Part shown: positions 44,815 to 57,500 of the stretch, piece after piece | Position numbering within the stretch: the stretch's first letter is position 1 | Layout of the letters: the number at the start of each line of letters is the position of its first letter | NCBI GenBank assembly: GCA_951799405.1 | Contig: OX637339.1 | Span: forward strand, 1,674,001-1,738,000 | Source of the DNA: Agapetus fuscipes | Taxonomy: Eukaryota > Arthropoda > Insecta > Trichoptera > Glossosomatidae | Direction: 5' to 3' | Length of the DNA stretch: 64,000 bases | Made by a program: the position numbers and the translations under genes | The notes under the pieces: generated by a model | What the model saw: the letters and a program-made list of their open reading frames with translations, nothing else | Database searches by the model: none | Told to the model about the DNA's origin: nothing

Positions 44815-45587
44815 GGTGAGGCAAGTGTATTTTCACTGGTTCTGAAAACAAAATACGTTATAACCTCAAAAACAAAAAACATTCAATATAACGTTCTTTT
44901 AGATTTTGTAAATATCCTTCAAGGAAGGAATGATGTTTTTTGAATATAAGAGAATAAATAAGGTTTTGTTTCGAGTAATTTCATAGAAAATACCTCAAAT
45001 AAAAATTGAACGCCGAAACGTTTCACAAACGTCAAACAAAATTCGCAACAATGGCGGATTTCATGACCATCGAGAGTATCACTTGTATGACAGATCACTT
45101 CTTTTATTATTTTTTTGTAACAATAATGAAAACCTCAGCACAATATTCATTTCAGTATATATATATTTTGTAATTTACTGTGTAATTTTTTTCAATTGAA
45201 ATGCCATTTTCATTCGTTAGATAATAGTTTTTCATTTATTTCATGTGGCAAGTTACTAGACGTTAGGTATCATAATAGTATTTTTTCACCGTTGTTTATT
45301 TTATCACAATCTCCATCTGTCATTGTCACGACTGTCACGGTGTTAATCAACTGGGTACTAAATAGCACACAAATAAAATATCTCCTCACCACAAAACAAA
45401 AAAAATAAAATAACACACTCTTCGATTATGTTTTTCAACCGTGGAAAATCCCATTTCAACACTATCGACATTTCAATGTCGCACGTTTTCTACGCCGCGA
45501 GTTATTAAATAAAAAAATAAAATAAAATAAAACTATGGCAAAACAAATCCACATATACTTTTCTTACATTGTGTTGTTTTAATCAAT
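44815..45587. promoter_or_regulatory. shared divergent promoter region
   Basis: Only 773 bp separate the SmF ATG (minus) from the TMEM64-like ATG (plus). The region includes the SmF 5' UTR exon edge and AT-rich sequence with no repeat insertions, unlike the surroundings. No TATA box stands out. A shared promoter is inferred. Confidence 0.5.
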
Positions 45588-48500
45588 ATGTTAAAAATGG
45601 AAACGATCGACATAGACAGTGACCCAGAGCCTCTCATAAACATTAACAAAAGAAACATCTGCTCTAAAATAAACAACAGGACTACCTATAGTTATGTGTT
45701 CAATATTTCTCTGTCTTTAGTTTTAGTTGCTCTATTGATATTAGTTATTTACATCTTGAAGGACTACCTGCAAGCTGTGCTGTATTGGGTGGAGAGCCAG
45801 AATCCTTGGTTGATATTTATTATGTTTCTGGTGTTGTTTACGGTTGTCAGTTTTCCCGTTGCCATTGGTTACCTGGTTCTCATCATCACCAGTGGTTACT
45901 TGTTCGGGATGCTGCGGGGCTTGGGCACTGTGCTCATAAGCGCTAATGTCGGAGTTGCCGTAGCGCACTATGGCTTGCGAGCGCTCTCCCTGCGCTTGCC
46001 GCTTGGAAGGCTGCTTCGAGGGGAAGCTGCCCGAGCTCTGATGCGAGTCATCTCTGGCCCGCAGGCGCTGAAGATTGTGCTGTTTGCCCGGCTCACTCCC
46101 ATCCCGTTTGGTCTTCAGAACACCATATTTGCCGTGAGTGACTCTTTTCTATTACATTGATTGTTGAAGCATTCACTTTTTAGTATTTCATCTCAATAGA
46201 TAGAAATGAGAAAAACTTTGTTTACTGATTATGATACTGTAACTGTAACTGTAACGCTGTCGCTATTCCTCTAGGGGTGGCCAAAGCCCCTGCATAGCTG
46301 CCTCTATTTCTTTCTATCCTCACAAATCTCTTTCAATTCATTCATCTCCATCACCCTTTTCATACATTTTCTTCTTTCACGCTCACTTTGTATAACCCAT
46401 TCTTTCACAATCTCCACAATCTAATCACTCCATACTTTTCTCAGTGGTCCCTTACCTCTTTTTCCTTTCACACTTCCTCTGTATATATCGCTGCCCTAGT
46501 TCAATACTCAGACATCTTACACAAAGCTAGTTTCGAGAAAATCGAAAAAGAAGGTTTGTAATCGCTATGATAATTACAGTTAACTTTGTTTTAAAGTCAC
46601 TTAATGCAACTAAGCTACACATTGTTGCGTTAAGTGACTTTAAAACAAAGTTAACTGTAATTATCATAGCGATTACAAACCTTCTTTTTCGATTTTCTCG
46701 AAACTAGCTTTGTGTAAGATGTCTGAGTATTGAACTAGGGCAGCGATATATACTTTGTCAGTCTATCATCATTCATTCTTTCCACATGCCCAAACCATCT
46801 CATCACATTGTTTTGTAAATTCTTTCTTTACCCATTCACTCGGAACTTTATCCTTCAGAGTTTTTCCTGTAATGCTTCTCAAATGATTCATTACAATGAG
46901 GATAACATATCCAAGACCGGATTGACAAACATACCAATTGCATCTCCAGTGGGCCAAGTTTTCCAATTTAATATTATAAAATTAATTATACCACCTGAAG
47001 ATGCAAACATACCTGTTCTAATTAAAGAAACCGGTCTCGGATATATTTTACTCATCGTAACTAGTAAACTAAGTTTGTTTCTTTTCTATCTTATGTTGTC
47101 CTCCTTTTACTTACGGGTAAAATTGGTTTTACAGTTGAAGTGGCAACTTTTTGATATCTCCTACCATGTACGATGAATGACAGTTTGTGCCAAAATGTAT
47201 GACAGAGTTGAGGGCAACCCTACAAAAATCACCCATTGACCAACTCGCAACTCGTGATTGCAACTCGCATGGGTAAAAAAAAACTCCCGGGAACTGTTCC
47301 TGTTTATAATTTTTAACGCCTTTAAACATGTGATCGATTCACTGGGAATATTATGAATGGTAGTATTAACTGGCAAAAAGATACTTTCAGATAAAGAAAA
47401 GCACACTCGCGACCAAACAAAAGTCACTCGCAATTTGAGAGCTAGCGAGTAGAATTTTGGAGGGTTGGTTGAGTGCATCACGTGAGCTGCGTAAAAATGT
47501 TTCTCTGTTGATTTTTGTACCAAAATCTGATAAATAAACTTAACCTTCCATAAAGGTTTTCCTCTTTTTCTCAATTTGACTACTATGGTACTATTTTAAT
47601 CTACCATTTACACGCTGACTGCACAACTACGAGACAACTCGTAGATTGTGTTCTTTACTAGGACACAATCTACGAGTAATCTCGTCCTGTGTTTACTTGC
47701 CATGTTTGTGCAGCTGCGATTAAACTCGAAATAAATCAGTGCTAATATTCATAGATAGCTTCTGAGAAAAGAACAAATAATCAATGCTGGCTTGCATGAA
47801 CAGAAAATTTATTAAAAACAAACACAAGGTATAATTCTAAAAATTAGTTCAAATTCATGGAATAAAATGATATGTTATTGTATGTGGTACTTCTTGTGTT
47901 AATATATTTCTCAATTCAAAAGAAATCAAGCTTTTCACCTTTAATTCTTTAAAAGCTACAAATGAATACATTATGTATATTAAGCAGTATTTTTCATTTC
48001 TCATAACACGTTCAAGTACATTAGATTCCTCTTTATAAAATTTTGCGTTATGACAAGCATTGAGTATGATATAGAGGAGTAGAGACTAGCTTACTGCATC
48101 AATACATACTTTGGAGCACAGTTGTCCCCAGTCCTGTCAAAACCGATAATTTAAAAATCATGTTCTTACATGTGAAATCCAGCATGTTGTTGTTTTTTCA
48201 TTCGGTTTTTCGACACACAATAATTACACATGCCATAATGTCTCAAAATAATGCCTTTTGCATTTAAAAATTGTCATAATTACAGATCAAATGATTTAAT
48301 TCTGTGTCCGAAAGGAACAACGGAATGAGTCAAACAAATTGAGTTTTGAGTGATCGAATTCAGAGTGATTCTTCAGATATACCTATATCTGGTAGGGAAA
48401 AATGTTTTCAGTCAAAAAATAAAATAAAATAAGATATACTTACTTACTTTGAAAAAGGACAAATGGCATGAACATGGAGTTATAATATAGGGGAGCGGTA

Positions 48501-51500
48501 ACTAAAGTACTGAATTGGTTCATACTTTTTCCCTGTTGCGCTCCTCATGTGTCAAACGTTGCAGTGGTACCCCGAATGTACGGCGGCAACAATTACAAAT
48601 ATAACGCATTAAATATCACAATGGTTATAATGAAATGAGTGATAAAATTAAAATAAGAATATACACTTTGAAAATATAAAATACTGGCATCAATTTTGGC
48701 GATTACAATATTTATAACGCGTGTTATCTGTCAACTTTAGCTATTTCTGGTCAAATCGGCAGCCATTTTTTGCAATGGTACCAACATTCAAGATTTTTTT
48801 TTTGGGCTGTGTTGAGTTTTGTGTACAAACGAAAATGCAACTGTGAAGTTCTTTGTTCTCTTTCTAACTAATGGCCATTTTCGTAAGTAAGTTGAGACAA
48901 ATATATATGTCTATTTTCGTTAAAATAACTTCTTGTCCACAGATGTTATTAGTCAATGGGCATGAATAATTATCTCAAATATTTGACAAATTCTTCAATT
49001 GTGTTTTGGCTCTCTTCACTTGCATTTTTTGACTCATCCCGTTGTCCCTTTTGCACACAGTTATAACACGTGGACACAATGTTCGCACAGGAATGAATAT
49101 CAATGCTGCCAACATTCTGGAAATATTTCTTAGTTTCATCCATATTTTTTTGTATACAACCAAATGACACAGGGAACATCTTTGTTCTCTTTTTTACTGA
49201 AAACCATTTTTGTAAGTAACTTGAAACAGATATATTATAATGTCTATTTTCGTTACAATAATTTCTAGTCAACAGATATCACAAGTCAATGAGTGAACCT
49301 GTCACCCCTTGAGTTGTAAATGGCTGCTTGCTAGAGTCGCTGTGACAGTGGGTGTGCTAATAGATACAAATTAAATGCAATCACTCGCTATGTATGATGA
49401 ATTATAAGTACCTACTTACTGTATGAATCAGACTTTTTGGTATTTGAATTGGTTCATAGGTCAATTCTGTTGCTTTCGTTCTTTGCTGATATAAAATGCT
49501 GAAATTATTTGGTATTTGGTTTTTATGTTGTAGGTTCACATGAGGCATGTGCAAGCGCGAACTTGTACGTGTCTGGTTGTGAGAATGCATGTAATGTGAA
49601 TCTCCAATATCTTTGCAACTTAGATTAGATTAGATGAAATTTGGTACTTTTATCCAGCCACCATATTCTAGGGGTGGCTACTACCTCCGTAGATGTGTCT
49701 TAGTTTTGTTCTGCCCTTGCACACTTTTTTCATCTCCTCAACATTCATAACTCTTCATGCTGCCCAGCACAACAAAGCTGCACATAAAGTGTTACTTCTT
49801 GCCCCGTTATCCACGATATCCCCGATATCGGAGTGATAGGGTGAGGAATGATTTTGTTAGAGAGGAATGTGGTGTAAGAGAAAGTGTGAAAGTAAAGATT
49901 AAAAGAAGTATACTTAGATGGTTTTGACATTTGGAGAGAATGAATGAGGAAAGACTGACGAAGAAAGTATATGCTGCAAGAATTGATGGATGTCGTGGAA
50001 GAGGAAGACCGAGAAAGGTATGGATGGACCAAATTTTCGAAATAGCGAGTGAATGGGATATCCAGAGTCATAATAAAAGGAGAGCTTGTATGAAAAAGGT
50101 TATGACTCTGGATGAAATGAAAGAAGTATGCAAGGACAGGAAGAAGTGGCGGCTAATCTGCAATGCTGATTTGTAATGTTGGTTTATTAGTTTGCTACAT
50201 TTTTTGCATAAGAAATTTTTGACTTTTTTTGTATAGATTTCTTTTTAAGGTTTTGTTATTTTTTATATTTAAATGTAATTTATTATTCATATTCCTTGAC
50301 TTATAGGTTGGTATGAGGCTGACCACCCATACTGTAAAAAATGGTTCACTTTGCCAGTGTCACCCCTGTTTCAGGGAAGGTCGGCAAAAGTTGTGGGGCT
50401 TATGTTCATTTGAGGTTTGGATTTTATTTGTAAGTACACAATCAGCATTTGTAAGCGCGAACTACACGTGTTTGTTTGTGGGCATACATCTGAGAGCTTT
50501 GAATGAATTATATCCTTGCAACTTAGATTATAGATTATTATTATAGATCCACAAAAGATTTCACATGTGGCGAGTGGAACCTATTTATTTTTACATATAA
50601 GGAAGCCGGCCTTACGTCAACCACTTCAGTTAAAGATGGTTTTTCCCAGCTCCCGAGTAGGCTGGTACTTTTGTTATGAAGGCTGAGTAAATCTTGCAGA
50701 TATTTCTGAAATCATTTCTGAAACCCCCATTGGGATTCAAACCCGAGCTCTCGGCATGGATTGCAAGCACTCTACCAACTGAGCTATCAAACGGACTACC
50801 CCGATGACCCATAGACTTTTCCTAACCCAAATCATTTTATGTGCAACTTAACCTTTGCAAGAAATGAAAGCCTTCTCCCTGGTGGGTGGTGTAAGGCTGG
50901 CCCCCTTACCTGTGAAGTAAATAAATTCATCTCCCTGAATGTGACCCTTGTGAGGACCACAGCATATTTGCATTCAACCTCATTATAAAACCTAATTAAA
51001 TGTATCTGAATTAACCTGAATAATCAAGAGCTCCATTTATTTTCTCAATTGATGTCTTGACCTCTTACCCTGTGATGATGAGACCTCCAGAGGTTGTCAG
51101 AATATCAGAGAAAAATGCATGATAATATTCTTTTATTGACATCAAATCAATGTGAAATATCATGTCAAATAAATGATGGAAATGGGTCAGTTTACACTTC
51201 CAGTCAAGGATGTGTATTCCATAGTACAGATATATGTATGTGTTAGGTAAGAAAAAAGCGCGTCATGTAGTGCAACTTCTTGCCGAATGAATAGTCTAAT
51301 CTAATCTAAGCTGCAAAGATATATATCATTTAAGATTTATATTAAATGCATTCCCACAAGCAGATATGTATAATTTCGCGCTAACACATGCCGCATGTGG
51401 ACCTACAATATAAAAACCCAATCTCAAATGAACATAAGCCTTGCAACTCTTGCCGTCCTTCCCTGAAACAGGGGTGACATTGGCAAAGTGAACCAATTTT

Positions 51501-54500
51501 TTATATTATGGGTGGTCAGCCGCATAACAACCTATAAGTCAAGGAACATACATGACAAATTACATTTTTTTAAATCAATAAATAACAATATATACATGGA
51601 CATAAAAACTAAATCATAAAACCAATTTCACTTTAACAAACTCAAGTCTCAAGTGGCTTATTTATTTACGCATTTTTGTATATTTAAACAGCTTCCACAT
51701 TTACACATTTATTCACAGATTTTAATTTAGGGTTTAAAATTAACACCAAGAAAATATAGTGTTATGATTTGCCTTGGGGGTTTTTTTTAAATTAAATTGT
51801 GATTTAAATTTATTTCATAAGATTTATTTTTCACTAGGTATATATGTTACAATGTACTGTTTATTCTTCACTCTCTGCTTACAGGTAGGTATTTGCATTA
51901 CAATGGTCAAACTGACTCTGTCTATCCCACAGAACCTTTGCTCGTATTTATATGTGCAGCGGAGACGATTCTTGACATGGTAGATACTTCCACTAGGATT
52001 GTTCAATACTATACCAGAGACATCACACACACACCAATCAGCGTGCCTAGGCTCACGCCCACATGAACTCATACGTTCGTAACTATAGCAAGGGCCCAAG
52101 AATACGGTGGCTGCTGCCTGTAATGTAACATTGCTGGTATTGTTGCAGATGAGCAGTGTGAGTGGTCTGGGCTTCCACTGGGCCTCTGCTGTGGCAGGTC
52201 ATCAGCGTCTACCTGGGCTGCTGCCTGTAATGTAACATTGCTGGTATTGTTGCAGATGAGCAGTGTGAGTGGTCTGGGCTTCCACTGGGCCTCTGCTGTG
52301 GCAGGTCATCAGCGTCTACCTGGGCTGCTGCCTGTAATGTAACATTGCTGGTATTGTTGCAGATGAGCAGTGTGAGTGGTCTGGGCTTCCACTGGGCCTC
52401 TGCTGTGGCAGGTCATCAGCGTCTACCTGGGCTGCTGCCTGTAATGTAACATTGCTGGTATTGTTGCAGATGAGCAGTGTGAGTGGTCTGGGCTTCCACT
52501 GGGCCTCTGCTGTGGCAGGTCATCAGCGTCTACCTGGGCTGCTGCCTGTAATGTAACATTGCTGGTATTGTTGCAGATGAGCAGTGTGAGTGGTCTGGGC
52601 TTCCACTGGGCCTCTGCTGTGGCAGGTCATCAGCGTCTACCTGGGCTGCTGCCTGTAATGTAACATTGCTGGTATTGTTGCAGATGAGCAGTGTGAGTGG
52701 TCTGGGCTTCCACTGGGCCTCTGCTGTGGCAGGTCATCAGCGTCTACCTGGGCTGCTGCCTGTAATGTAACATTGCTGGTATTGTTGCAGATGAGCAGTG
52801 TGAGTGGTCTGGGCTTCCACTGGGCCTCTGCTGTGGCAGGTCATCAGCGTCTACCTGGGCTGCTGCCTGTAATGTAACATTGCTGGTATTGTTGCAGATG
52901 AGCAGTGTGAGTGGTCTGGGCTTCCACTGGGCCTCTGCTGTGGCAGGTCATCAGCGTCTACCTGGGCTGCTGCCTGTAATGTAACATTGCTGGTATTGTT
53001 GCAGATGAGCAGTGTGAGTGGTCTGGGCTTCCAGTGGGCCTCTGCTGTGGCAGGTCATCAGCGTCTACCTGGGCTGCTGCCTGTAATGTAACATTGCTGG
53101 TATTGTTGCAGATGAGCAGTGTGAGTGGTCTGGGCTTCCACTGGGCCTCTGCTGTGGGCCTACTGCCCGCGCAGGTCATCAACGTCTATCTTGGCTCCAC
53201 GCTGCGCTCCATGCACGACGTGTTCCACAAGTCACATGCCACCGGATATGCTGTCTTCGCCTTTCAGGTGAATACATCTATTTTTTGCTCCAAAGTGTCA
53301 TCTATTTGTCATCCCTGAAATCAATTTCTAAACCCAAACCTCGCTTGCATTTTACCTAAATTTATCTGCCTCATTTGTTCAAATATCGTCATTGAGTGAT
53401 CATTATTTTTTCAACATGGTATTGTCAACGACGATACTATGTTGAAAGCACCGGTTCTCATCAGATCACCGAAGTTAAGCAACATTGGGCGCGGATGCTA
53501 CTTGGATGGGTGACCGCTCAGGTACACTGCGTGTCGTTGGAGTCTTGGACCGGTCCGTAGTCCAGTGGCAACACTTCGGACTCGTAAATGGAAGGTTGTG
53601 GATTCGGATCCCGGCGGAGCGCAAAAAATACACCATTTATATTTCCAAAAATATGCTCTTCGCTGGGTTGAAAAAATTCATAAAAAGCCTTTACCAAAGA
53701 CCGGTCACTAAAGGTCCATCCAGTTTTACAGCAACTGGATCTTGCTTGAGTATTGGCGCTTTGTAACGACGACCAAGCTCGTACACCTCTGCGGCACTAC
53801 AACAAGTGTCATAGACCCCTAGAGTCTCTAGAATCTGGGGAGTCTCCCGCACTGGATTTCTTAAAAAAAAACATTGGTTGACCTCTGTGGCGTTGGACTG
53901 TGTGCTCATATTTTTGTAACAGATCATGATGGGTCATAGTGCTATAAAATTGATCCGTCAGATTCTGGAAGCTTGACATTAATTAAACGATTAGAAGTAG
54001 ACCAGCAGGAGAGCTAAAGGGGAGTGGCATTAATAGTAATAATAACTGGCCAATTTTATACAGCGCCATTTAGTGGCACTAGCCACTCCAAGGGCATTTC
54101 CTTTAAGACCCTTCATCCTTTATTAGGGAAAGTGATTTTGTCCCATCGTTGGCACTTTAGTCATTTCGGATCAAGGCACCTGCAAAGACACAAATAAATT
54201 GATTGTTCCAAAACAATCTAATAAAGAAAAGTACTTGGATCGTGCGTTTTGCATGGCCGGTCCTGTGCTGTGGAATGCCCTACCACATGAGCTTAGAGCC
54301 GTAGAGAGTGCAAGTGTGTTTTTATTTTATTTTAATAGGACAACAAACAGCGTTACGTAAGAAATATAATAATAACAATTACAAAAAACATGGCCAATTT
54401 TATGTTGCCATGGATATCAAGTTTATAAAGTTTACAAGATGTTAATTACAAGTGACTAATTACAAGAAAAAAATACTGCTCTCAAAACAGAATAATATGA

Positions 54501-57500
54501 TGTAATTTTTATATAAAGAGAAGAACGAAAATATAGGAGTACTTATCAACAAAGTGAACAAAAATAGTACTCAATCTAAAGTGTTTAGGCCGGGATTGAA
54601 GACATGTTTGTTTCGGACATGTTACAGTGGAATAATGCCCTTGAAGTGATTTATCACAAAACTACACTATAAATATTGTCTTTATTATTTTTATTATCTG
54701 CCAAAAATTGAGAACTGTTGACATTTAATCAAGTATTCATATATGTTTTTCTAGAAAAAATAATGTGTTATTTCTCTTTGTAATGATAGGTGAGACTCAA
54801 ACCTATTCATACCTTTTCAATTAGGCTTTTTGTTTGAAATGGAAAAGGGCAATTGTGAAATGTGAAAGAGTCATAGGAAAGTTACACTTGTAATAAATTT
54901 ATACCTGACCTAGATCGAGTATTGATTTAAAATGTGTACAATGACATTTTTAATACCTTGATAAAGCTTAATGCTGGTCGTAGAAAATGATTGCATTTCA
55001 ACTAATGCAGTGGTAAAAAATACTTAATCATTAAGTCAATAATTACCATGTTTAATAGAGGCGAGCCCATTGTTTTTATTATAGTTTATCAATCATTCAA
55101 CTCATGGAACAGAGTAAATTGTGCCTTAATAATTATACCTTACATTGGTCCGTAGTCTAGTGGTTAATGCTATGGTAATCGGAAGGTTGTGAGTTTGATT
55201 TCTGGCGGACTTAAAAAAAATACACTTTATTTACAAAGGGGCCGTCCATAAATTACGTCATCGATTTTGCCGATTTTAGACCCCCCCCCTTACAATCATC
55301 CTATAGTCATTATCTAATGACCCCCCCCCCCCTCTTGCTGTAATAATGGATGAGCTTAATAATTAATAATGTTATATATCGTACATAATATTTTGTATAT
55401 TTTGTAGAAATTGGTATTTACAAAAACGACGTCACTTTTGTCATTTGCCATCATCCGCAGACCAGACTCCCCCCCCCCTTAATTCGAATGACGTAATATA
55501 TGACAGCCCCAAATATGCTCTTCGCTTTGGGGAAATATTCAAAAGCCTTTAAGTAACAAAGAGTCATGCTTGAAAATTTGTTGCTTTCTATAGCAATGAC
55601 CAAACTCGCAGTGGGCTCTTGATTCACACAAAAAAAATCAGCCTTACATTATTTATTCTTTTAGTAAAACATAATTTGGGGTTTATTAATTGGAAAAAGG
55701 CAGCAGGATTTGCACAGTTTATGTTGATTTGATATGGGGGTTTTTAATTTGTTAGGTTTTGTTGTTTTTTTTTTTTATACTTAAATGTTATTTATTGCTC
55801 GTATTCCTTGACTTATTGGTTGGTATGAGGCTGACCACCCATACTGTAAAAAATGGTTCACTTTGCCAATGTCACCCCTGTTTCAGGAAATGTTGGCAAG
55901 AGTTGCAGGGCTTATGTTCATTTGAGGTTTGGATTTTATTTGTAAGTACACAATGAGCATTTGTAAACGCGAACTACACGTGTTTGTTTGTGGGCATACA
56001 TCTGAGAGCTTTGAATGAATATATCCTTGCAACTTAGATTATAGATTATAGTATACATTTTTACTTTATAGCAGTCCGAAGGACTGTTATAAAGTATTGT
56101 ATTCGTCCGAAAAAAAAATTTCGAGGTTTCAACGGAAATGAGTTGTCCTGCACCAGGACATGCAAAAAAACCTAATTTGTCGAACCTGTCCGTCCGTCCG
56201 TATGGATGTATGTATGTCCCAGCCGGAACTACTAATCGCAGAGACACCAATTTTTGGATTTAGAGAATTGACAACCACAGATTTTGATGGGCCGACCGGC
56301 ATGGCACCAACCTGAAAATTCAAGATGGCTGCGATACAAAAAAACATAAAATTGCACTTTTCTCAAAAACGGCTCTAACGATTATCTTTAAAATTTCAGT
56401 GTGGTCGTTGCTTAAATTGTCGCGAAGAAAATTTGTTATGGCAACACTCTTCCCAATCTGCGTCTATGAGTTGCCATATGAAAGAAAAAAACGATTGTGA
56501 TTATCTCAGAAATAGCTGGGTTGACAAAAAAAAAATGTTCTACAATATTACGCGCAATATTAATTTCTACAAAAATTTAAAGAATACTTTAAAATTTTTT
56601 TTACTTAAAGTACCGTTTACACGATCTCAAAATTTTCATCGAAAATATTAAAAAGACCCATAAAAACGCAATTTCGTAAAACTTTTTTTAGGTTCACAAG
56701 AAAGAAAAATTTATAAACTTTTTTGTACTATAATTTGTTTTTCACTATTTTGAGAATTCAAGATGGCTTCCAAAGAGGAGAAAACTTCAAATGCAATTTT
56801 CTCAAAAACGGCTCTAACGATTTTTTTTAAATTTTCAGTAAAGTAGTTGCTTGATACATTCTTATCAAATTTAGTTATGGCAACATTTTTTCTAATCTGC
56901 GTCTATGAGTTGCCATATGAAAAAAATAAACAATTGTGATTTTCTCAGAAGTGACAGCGTAGACAAAAAAATATATGTTGTACAATATTATACGTAACAT
57001 CAAATTCTATATAAAAATTTAATAAAATTTTTGAAAATAAAAACATAAAGTGCCGTTTACATGATATCAAAAATTGAAATTAAAGGGCTACAAAAACCCA
57101 TCAGAACGCAAAAAACTTTTATGTTTCTTAACTTCATCAGAAAAAACTTTGTTATCACTATAATTCATAGTGAAACATTTTTCAAATTTTAGAAAATTCA
57201 AGATGGCTTCCGAACAGCTGAAAATTTCAAATGAGATTTTCTCAAAAACGGCTCCTACGATTTTCTTTATTTTTTTTGCATAATCGTCATTATAATACTG
57301 CTATGTAACAACAATAACCATTGCCTCATAATTTTCTTTGTTTTGGGGGTTGCCATACAAGAGAAAAAAAATATTTTAAATTTCTCGGCAGAGAAAGGGT
57401 TAACTAAAAAATAATGTTCTACAATTGAAAAACGTTTATATATACCTACATACATGAATCATTACTTTTTTTAAAAAAAGATTATAAAGTATAGCCACCA

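Noticed and set aside
45196..45408. 70-codon frame upstream of the TMEM64-like gene
   Set aside because: Lies in AT-rich promoter or 5' UTR sequence, no domain.
48970..49272. 100-codon cysteine-containing frame on minus
   Set aside because: No signal peptide, family motif or splice context is evident, and it sits between two diverged repeats in an intron. Kept only as a note.
52109..53111. CRISPR-like array or coding minisatellite
   Set aside because: There are no spacers, the unit is a copy of a host splice acceptor and exon, and the host is a eukaryote. Frames through the array are interrupted by TAA.
54316..54583. new SINE family
   Set aside because: Only one copy is seen here, and its ends are defined just by a short imperfect duplication.
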